Part shown: positions 59,074-64,000 of the stretch, one piece after another
Numbering within the stretch: position 1 is the stretch's first letter
Layout of the letters: every line of letters starts with the position of its first letter
Assembly: GCF_000764185.1 (NCBI RefSeq)
Contig: NZ_JQEC01000011.1
Coordinates: 310,001 to 374,000 of the forward strand
DNA length: 64,000 nt
Direction: 5' to 3'
DNA from: Colwellia psychrerythraea
GTDB taxonomy: Bacteria; Pseudomonadota; Gammaproteobacteria; Enterobacterales; Alteromonadaceae
Notes under the pieces: model-generated
Told to the model about the DNA's origin: nothing
What the model saw: the letters and a program-made list of their open reading frames with translations, nothing else
Databases searched by the model: none
Position numbers and translations under genes: made by a program

Positions 59074-60393
59074 CTAACAAGTAATTAGCTGAGATCTGAT
59101 TTTCGCAACAGTAAAAAAAGAGCCAAAAACAAGAATTAAGTCACTTGAACTCGCCTGCTCGCTCGCCATTTTAAATGCCTCATCGACATTGTCAAAACAA
59201 TTAATTGCTTCAGTAAATTCTGCTAACTTACTTTGCATTGCTTCTTTAGTTGCAGCCCTTGGCACGCTTAGTGCTCCGGCATACCAAAAATCAATATCAT
59301 CTTTTAGTGATAATAAACTAGCGCTGATATCTTTATCGCCCAGCATTGCAACCACAGCAAATACCTTTTGATAGTTATGTTGTGCTTTTAACTGCTTAAT
59401 ATGATTTGCTAAGTAACGTGTTGCTTGCGGGTTATGGCCGACATCAAGAATAACATCGCATTGGTTTACATGTTCAATTAACTCGGTTCGCCCTGCCACC
59501 TTTGTTATTGAAATAACTCGATTGACAAAATCACTAGTAAGCGTTAATTCGAGCTTTTCTAAGACCATTAAAGCTGTTGCAACATTATCTTGCGGAATGA
59601 AGGGAGCTTTAAGCCCCTTCAACCTAGTTTTTGTTGTTTGCCATTGCCATTGTCGTTGAGTACTTTCATTTTTAATGACAAACTCACTTTCACGTAAAAA
59701 TAACCGCCCACCATGATGAGCATGTAAAGTTCCAGCGTGTGTTAACACCGACTTAGGTATATTGGCATCACCAATGACAATATCTTGCCCTTTTCGCATG
59801 ATGCCTGCTTTTTCAAAGCCAATAGTCTCTTTGTCATTACCTAAAAAATCTTGGTGGTCTAGATCAACTGTGGTGACTACAGCTATATCAGCATCAATAA
59901 GATTGGTAGCATCTAAGCGACCTCCTAAACCCACTTCCAGTATGATAAAGGCAGGCTTTACATGCATTAACACCAACAGCGCTGCTAACGTCGTATATTC
60001 ATAATAACTCAGGGATATTTCTGCACGAGCATGTTCAATAGCTTTAAAAGCATCAATCAATGGCTGATCATCAATATCCTGTTTATTGATTCGTAAACGT
60101 TCATTAAAGCGCTCAATATGCGGAGATGAGTAAACGGCAACACCTTGCTCCAAGCCATGAGTTTGGGAGTTGAGTAAGGAATTTTCTATAAAAGCACAGG
60201 TAGTGCCTTTACCGTTTGTGCCTGCAACCGTAATAACTTTAGCAAAACTTAGATCAATAGCTAAACGCTGGGCCACTTTGCCTATTCGAGCTAAACCAAG
60301 CTCTATCTCGCTACTGTGCAAGTTTTCTAAATAATAAAGCCACTGATCTAGATTAGTAAAATCTTGATAGTGGCTTGAATTTGATTTTGACAT
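59074..60393 (-). CDS. folC: Bifunctional dihydrofolate/folylpolyglutamate synthase
   Basis: Mur-ligase-like enzyme that adds glutamate to dihydropteroate and to folates. The 439-residue protein has the ATP loop VAGTNGKGTTCAFIE, the YSSPHIERFNERLRI region and the late DVGHNPQATRYL. It is placed between accD and the SPOR gene, as in E. coli. Confidence 0.96.
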   Translation of the reverse strand: MSKSNSSHYQDFTNLDQWLYYLENLHSSEIELGLARIGKVAQRLAIDLSFAKVITVAGTNGKGTTCAFIENSLLNSQTHGLEQGVAVYSSPHIERFNERLRINKQDIDDQPLIDAFKAIEHARAEISLSYYEYTTLAALLVLMHVKPAFIILEVGLGGRLDATNLIDADIAVVTTVDLDHQDFLGNDKETIGFEKAGIMRKGQDIVIGDANIPKSVLTHAGTLHAHHGGRLFLRESEFVIKNESTQRQWQWQTTKTRLKGLKAPFIPQDNVATALMVLEKLELTLTSDFVNRVISITKVAGRTELIEHVNQCDVILDVGHNPQATRYLANHIKQLKAQHNYQKVFAVVAMLGDKDISASLLSLKDDIDFWYAGALSVPRAATKEAMQSKLAEFTEAINCFDNVDEAFKMASEQASSSDLILVFGSFFTVAKIRSQLITC

Positions 60394-60453
60394 TTATTCT
60401 ATCAACTAAAAGTTTGAGTTAAATAGACAATAACTGCTATTGCTTAGTGCTGC

Positions 60454-61311
60454 TTACGAAACGACGCTGGCATGTCCCATAAACTTACCTAGCATTCTCG
60501 CTATTGTAGTTTTCATTTCACGGCGATCGATGATCATATCAATAGCACCTTTTTCTAATAAAAACTCACTACGTTGGAAACCTTCAGGTAATTTTTCTCT
60601 TACTGTTTGCTCAATAACACGAGGTCCTGCAAAGCCAATTAATGCTTTAGGCTCAGCAATATTGATATCACCTAACATAGCAAGACTTGCTGATACACCA
60701 CCCATAGTTGGATCGGTTAAAACTGACACGTATGGAAGACCTTTTTCGCTCATTTTAGCTAATGCTGCACTGGTTTTTGCCATTTGCATTAATGAGAAAA
60801 GAGCTTCCTGCATGCGGGCACCACCACTAGCAGAAAAACAGATAAACGGTATATTATGTTCTAAACAGTACTCAACACCTTTAACAAAACGAGCGCCAAC
60901 TACAGAAGCCATTGAACCACCTAAAAATGCAAATTCAAAAGCGGCTGCAACAACAGGCATACCATTAATCTCACCTTTCATAACAACTAAGGCGTCTTTT
61001 TCACCGGTATTTTTTCTAGCTGCGCTAAGGCGATCTTTGTATCGTTTCGAATCTTTAAACTTTAAGATATCTTGTGCTTCAAATTCTTCACCTAATTCCA
61101 TACGGTTATCTTGGTCAAGAAAGCTATCGATACGCTTACGTGCACTAATACGCATATGGTGGTCACATTTAGGACACACGGAGATTTGTCGCTCTAACTC
61201 AGCTTTATAAAGTACGGCATTACATGAAGTACATTTACTCCAGACACCTTCGGGAATATTACTTTTTTGCGTCGTTTTTGCTTTTGGGAGAATTTTTTCT
61301 ATCCAGCTCAT
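60454..61311 (-). CDS. accD: Acetyl-CoA carboxylase carboxyltransferase subunit beta
   Basis: Beta subunit of the carboxyltransferase that makes malonyl-CoA for fatty acid synthesis. The 285-residue protein has the N-terminal zinc ribbon [23 protein letters not shown] and the crotonase-fold [18 protein letters not shown] with [12 protein letters not shown] plus-strand open frame of 256 codons runs antisense to it and is not a gene. Confidence 0.98.
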   Translation of the reverse strand: MSWIEKILPKAKTTQKSNIPEGVWSKCTSCNAVLYKAELERQISVCPKCDHHMRISARKRIDSFLDQDNRMELGEEFEAQDILKFKDSKRYKDRLSAARKNTGEKDALVVMKGEINGMPVVAAAFEFAFLGGSMASVVGARFVKGVEYCLEHNIPFICFSASGGARMQEALFSLMQMAKTSAALAKMSEKGLPYVSVLTDPTMGGVSASLAMLGDINIAEPKALIGFAGPRVIEQTVREKLPEGFQRSEFLLEKGAIDMIIDRREMKTTIARMLGKFMGHASVVS

Positions 61312-61488
61312 AATTTTATTTTTGCCTGTTGCAACGAAATATCTGTCGGTTTTTGATGGAAATTCCCCACCAAATTCTATTTTAATTTAATACTAATTCT
61401 AAACCGCATATTAGACCATAGTATAACCCATAGAATATAGGAAAAACTGGTCTGCTCAGTAAAAAATCAACAAAATACAATTTTTTAT

Positions 61489-62268
61489 CTATAAAAACAA
61501 TGGCCCTAAACGACTTTTAGGTAGGTCAAAGTGTTCTGGATAATCAACATCAACAAAATATAACCCTTCTGGTGGTGCTGTTACTCCTGCGAGGCAGCGA
61601 TTTTTAGCTAACAGCACTTCTTTCATCCAATAAGTCGTCTCCTGTGATTGCCCTACACGCATTAAACTACCAACAATATTTCTTACCATATGATGCAAAA
61701 ATGCATTGGCTTTGATATCGACTACAAGGTAATCACCCTGTCGAGTGATCCGGCAATGCTTTATGGTTCGCACGGCTGAGTGAGATTGGCAATGTACGGT
61801 TCGAAAAGAAGTAAAGTCATGCTGTCCGATAAGGAAGTCAGCACCTTGCTGCATGAGTTTTTCATCTAATGGATAGTGACAATGGCTGATGCCATGGCTT
61901 AATATTGCTGAACGTAATCGCTTATTATAAATGATATAACGGTAATTTCGAGCGGTTGCACTAAAGCGGGCATGAAATTCATCATCAACTTTTTTAACCC
62001 AAGCTACGGCAACATCACTCGGTAAGTGGGTATTTACACCTAAAGTCCAGGCTACATCTTTTCGTATCTTTAAAGTATCAAAATGAATAACTTGGTTAGT
62101 TGCATTAACCCCAGTATCAGTTCGTCCAGCGCACACAACTTCAATCGGTTCATTGGCAATTATAGATAATGCTTTTTCAACTTTTTCTTGTACTGTTATG
62201 GCATTATTTTGACGTTGCCAGCCACAATAATTCTTACCATCATACTCAATACCTAACGCATAACGCAT
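61489..62268 (-). CDS. truA: tRNA pseudouridine synthase A
   Basis: Forms pseudouridine at positions 38-40 of tRNAs. The 259-residue protein opens [20 protein letters not shown] and has the catalytic Asp in [19 protein letters not shown], plus [15 protein letters not shown] near the C-terminus. It lies between fimV and accD as in E. coli (truA-dedA-accD region). Confidence 0.97.
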   Translation of the reverse strand: MRYALGIEYDGKNYCGWQRQNNAITVQEKVEKALSIIANEPIEVVCAGRTDTGVNATNQVIHFDTLKIRKDVAWTLGVNTHLPSDVAVAWVKKVDDEFHARFSATARNYRYIIYNKRLRSAILSHGISHCHYPLDEKLMQQGADFLIGQHDFTSFRTVHCQSHSAVRTIKHCRITRQGDYLVVDIKANAFLHHMVRNIVGSLMRVGQSQETTYWMKEVLLAKNRCLAGVTAPPEGLYFVDVDYPEHFDLPKSRLGPLFL

Positions 62269-62398
62269 GCGAACCTGCCTTTTCTAGTGAGGAGATTATT
62301 TTCGCTGCACATTATCCTTTATTTTATGCAGTTAGGCTATTGCTTGTTATTTTATTATCACCCATTAAGTTACCCTATAACTTATCCTATAACTTATT

Positions 62399-64000
62399 CT
62401 ATAAAGTATTTAATAGCGCCTGAGCTTCATTTTTTTGAGCTGTATCGCCCTTTAAAATGACTTCTTTCAAAATCACTTGAGCATTTTCTTCATCACTCAT
62501 TTCTATATACATTTTTGCCAAATCTAATTTACTCGAAATGGAGCCACCCTCATCAACATCAACACCGCTATCACTCTCAGCAAACTGGCCTAAACCAACA
62601 TCAATATTGGCTTTATCATAAGGCTCTGATTCATCTACTTCGTTTAAAGTCTCAGATAGCAGTTCATCTACGGATACATAATCTTGTGCTGAATTTTGGT
62701 CCTCTTCTACGCTAAGGCTTTCTTCGCTAAAGCTATCATCAATTAAATCATCACCAATATCATTCAAGCTGAGTTCAACCTCATCTGACTCAGTTAAACT
62801 TGTTGCTGACTCTTCTTCTATATTTGCCAATAGCTCATCAAAATCAACGTTATCTAACTCTTCAATTACTTCTAACGCATCAAGCTCTTCAATATTTTCG
62901 GCTTCAGTTGAATCAACAGTTTCAGCTAATAGCTCAGCCAAAACATCTTCGTCGGTAAAGTCTGGTGACAATTCAATTGACTCTAAAGAGCTTTCCTCTG
63001 ATTGTTTTGTTTCTTCATCAAGTGATTCATCTGCTAATAATTGGCTTAAATCCGCTTCTGAGTACCCCGCAACTACTTGCTCATCAACACCTTCATTATT
63101 ACCTACATTCATAGCGTCACTAGCAGTTTCATCAATTGGGGTAGCAGTTAGGCTATCACCAATATCTTCTCTCTCATTTGGCTGCTCAGCTTGGGAAGCT
63201 TCATCCTTACTAACGGTATCAGCAATAAGTGCATCTATATCCAGTTCATCATCTAGCTCATTACTTTCGCTACTAGTTAATTCTTCTACGGGTAATCCAG
63301 CTTGACTTTCTTTAGCGATAATATCGCTAAAGTCAGCAGTAAGAAATGGTGTGACATATTCAGCAGTAAATTCAGCTATTTTAGCTTCGTTTTCTGCTAT
63401 TTGCTTTTGAATATTTAAATCTTCCGCGCTTATCGAGCTTTCATTATCAGATAGCTTCTCATCAGGTTTTGTATCTTCTGGTGAGCTTGCCATTACAGCT
63501 TGTTGCGGCACAGGCGCATTTCCTGACATTGATTCAAGCAGTGCATCAATGTCATCTGGGTCTGTTACATCAACAGCCTCTGCAACTTTTTCTTCCGCTG
63601 GCGTTTCATTTACCGAACCATTCACTGAATCAAGTAGTGCATCAATGTCATCTGGGTCAGTTACATCAACAGGCTCTACAATTTTTTCTGCCGCTGCTGG
63701 ATCATTTACCGAGTCATTCACCGAATCAAGTAGTGCATCAATATCATCAGGGTCAGTTACATCAACAGGCTCTACAATTTTTTCTTCCGCTGGTGTTTCA
63801 TTTACCGAGTCATTCACCGAATCAAGTAGTGCATCAATATCATCAGGGTCAGTTACATCAACGGGCTCTGCAACTTTTTCTTCCGCAGGCGGTTCATTTA
63901 CCGAATCATTCACTGAATCAAGCAGTGCATCAATATCATCTGGGTCAGTTACATCAACACGCTCTACAACTTTTTCTTCCGCTGGTGCATCATTCACCGA
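62399..64000 (-). CDS. fimV: FimV-like protein, C-terminal part (cut by window edge)
   Basis: The frame is open to base 64000, so the LysM/transmembrane N-terminus is outside the window. The visible ~533 residues are extremely acidic and repetitive, ending in a FimV C-terminal motif (SSKLDLAKMYIEMSDEENAQVILKEVILKGDTAQKNEAQALL). FimV is a peptidoglycan-binding polar landmark protein linked to type IV pili and chemotaxis cluster placement. Position next to truA agrees with the fimV-truA order in many gammaproteobacteria. Confidence 0.92.
   Translation of the reverse strand, partial: SVNDAPAEEKVVERVDVTDPDDIDALLDSVNDSVNEPPAEEKVAEPVDVTDPDDIDALLDSVNDSVNETPAEEKIVEPVDVTDPDDIDALLDSVNDSVNDPAAAEKIVEPVDVTDPDDIDALLDSVNGSVNETPAEEKVAEAVDVTDPDDIDALLESMSGNAPVPQQAVMASSPEDTKPDEKLSDNESSISAEDLNIQKQIAENEAKIAEFTAEYVTPFLTADFSDIIAKESQAGLPVEELTSSESNELDDELDIDALIADTVSKDEASQAEQPNEREDIGDSLTATPIDETASDAMNVGNNEGVDEQVVAGYSEADLSQLLADESLDEETKQSEESSLESIELSPDFTDEDVLAELLAETVDSTEAENIEELDALEVIEELDNVDFDELLANIEEESATSLTESDEVELSLNDIGDDLIDDSFSEESLSVEEDQNSAQDYVSVDELLSETLNEVDESEPYDKANIDVGLGQFAESDSGVDVDEGGSISSKLDLAKMYIEMSDEENAQVILKEVILKGDTAQKNEAQALLNTL
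63520..64000 (-). repeat. 96-bp tandem repeats within fimV
   Basis: Five tandem 32-residue units, each with DVTDPDDIDALL and EEK, reach the window edge and may continue. The DNA units are nearly identical, implying recent expansion or gene conversion. Confidence 0.88.

Noticed and set aside
60440..61210. 256-codon plus-strand open frame
   Set aside because: It is antisense to accD along nearly its full length, and its translation has no recognisable domain; accD is certain.
63520..64000. CRISPR-like regular repeats
   Set aside because: The repeats are in frame within fimV, have no unique spacers and encode a regular acidic peptide.

Overview
The window looks like chromosomal core DNA of an AT-rich marine gammaproteobacterium of the Alteromonadales, most likely Colwellia or a close relative. 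This is inferred from base composition, protein style and gene order; no search was run. Many blocks keep the order familiar from Escherichia coli and Shewanella: dnaX-apt, phhA-phhB-tyrR, ycjXF with psp and sap, tig-clpP-clpX-lon-hupB-ppiD, a tRNA operon, folD/cysS/ppiB/lpxH, and purF-cvpA-dedD-folC-accD-truA-fimV. No plasmid, phage, CRISPR array or complete insertion sequence was seen.

Layout. 1-4.8 kb: dnaX (cut by the left edge, with a clear programmed -1 frameshift site), apt, a CheY-like receiver, a DUF1456 protein, a YbaK-type deacylase, and a small secreted protein built of KCGEGK repeats that resembles the HvfA/bufferin copper-binding RiPP precursors but has no modifying enzymes beside it. 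4.9-9.9 kb: a six-gene TonB2-type energy operon (DUF3450, TtpC-like, ExbB, ExbD, TonB, TPR protein). 10.9-17.4 kb: two TPR-sulfotransferase fusion proteins and a large TonB-dependent receptor, all on the minus strand. With the Asp/Asn beta-hydroxylase-like gene at 19.5-20.5 kb they form the main accessory region and the best candidate for an undescribed receptor-linked modification system.

18-30.7 kb: priC, a ComFB-family gene, 4.5S RNA, a DUF3014 protein, then tyrosine/phenylalanine catabolism (maiA, a fumarylacetoacetase-type gene, tyrR, phhB, phhA) with TyrR-like boxes in front of tyrR and phhA, and ycjF/ycjX. 30.8-39.2 kb: the phage-shock genes pspABC diverge from pspF, which runs directly into sapABCDF. 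39.3-48.4 kb: periplasmic and cytoplasmic protein quality control (ppiD, hupB, lon, clpX, clpP, tig). 48.7-49.2 kb: tRNA-Pro, Arg, His and Pro behind a near-consensus promoter.

49.7-64 kb: folD, cysS, ppiB, lpxH, miaE, a small hypothetical gene, a Yip1-family membrane protein, purF, cvpA, dedD-like SPOR protein, folC, accD, truA and the C-terminal part of a FimV-like protein with 96-bp tandem repeats, cut by the right edge. Three copies of a 260-360 bp MITE-like repeat with ATACCA ends lie in intergenic spaces (27.7, 41.4 and 52.2 kb). Several strong hairpin terminators separate the transcription units.
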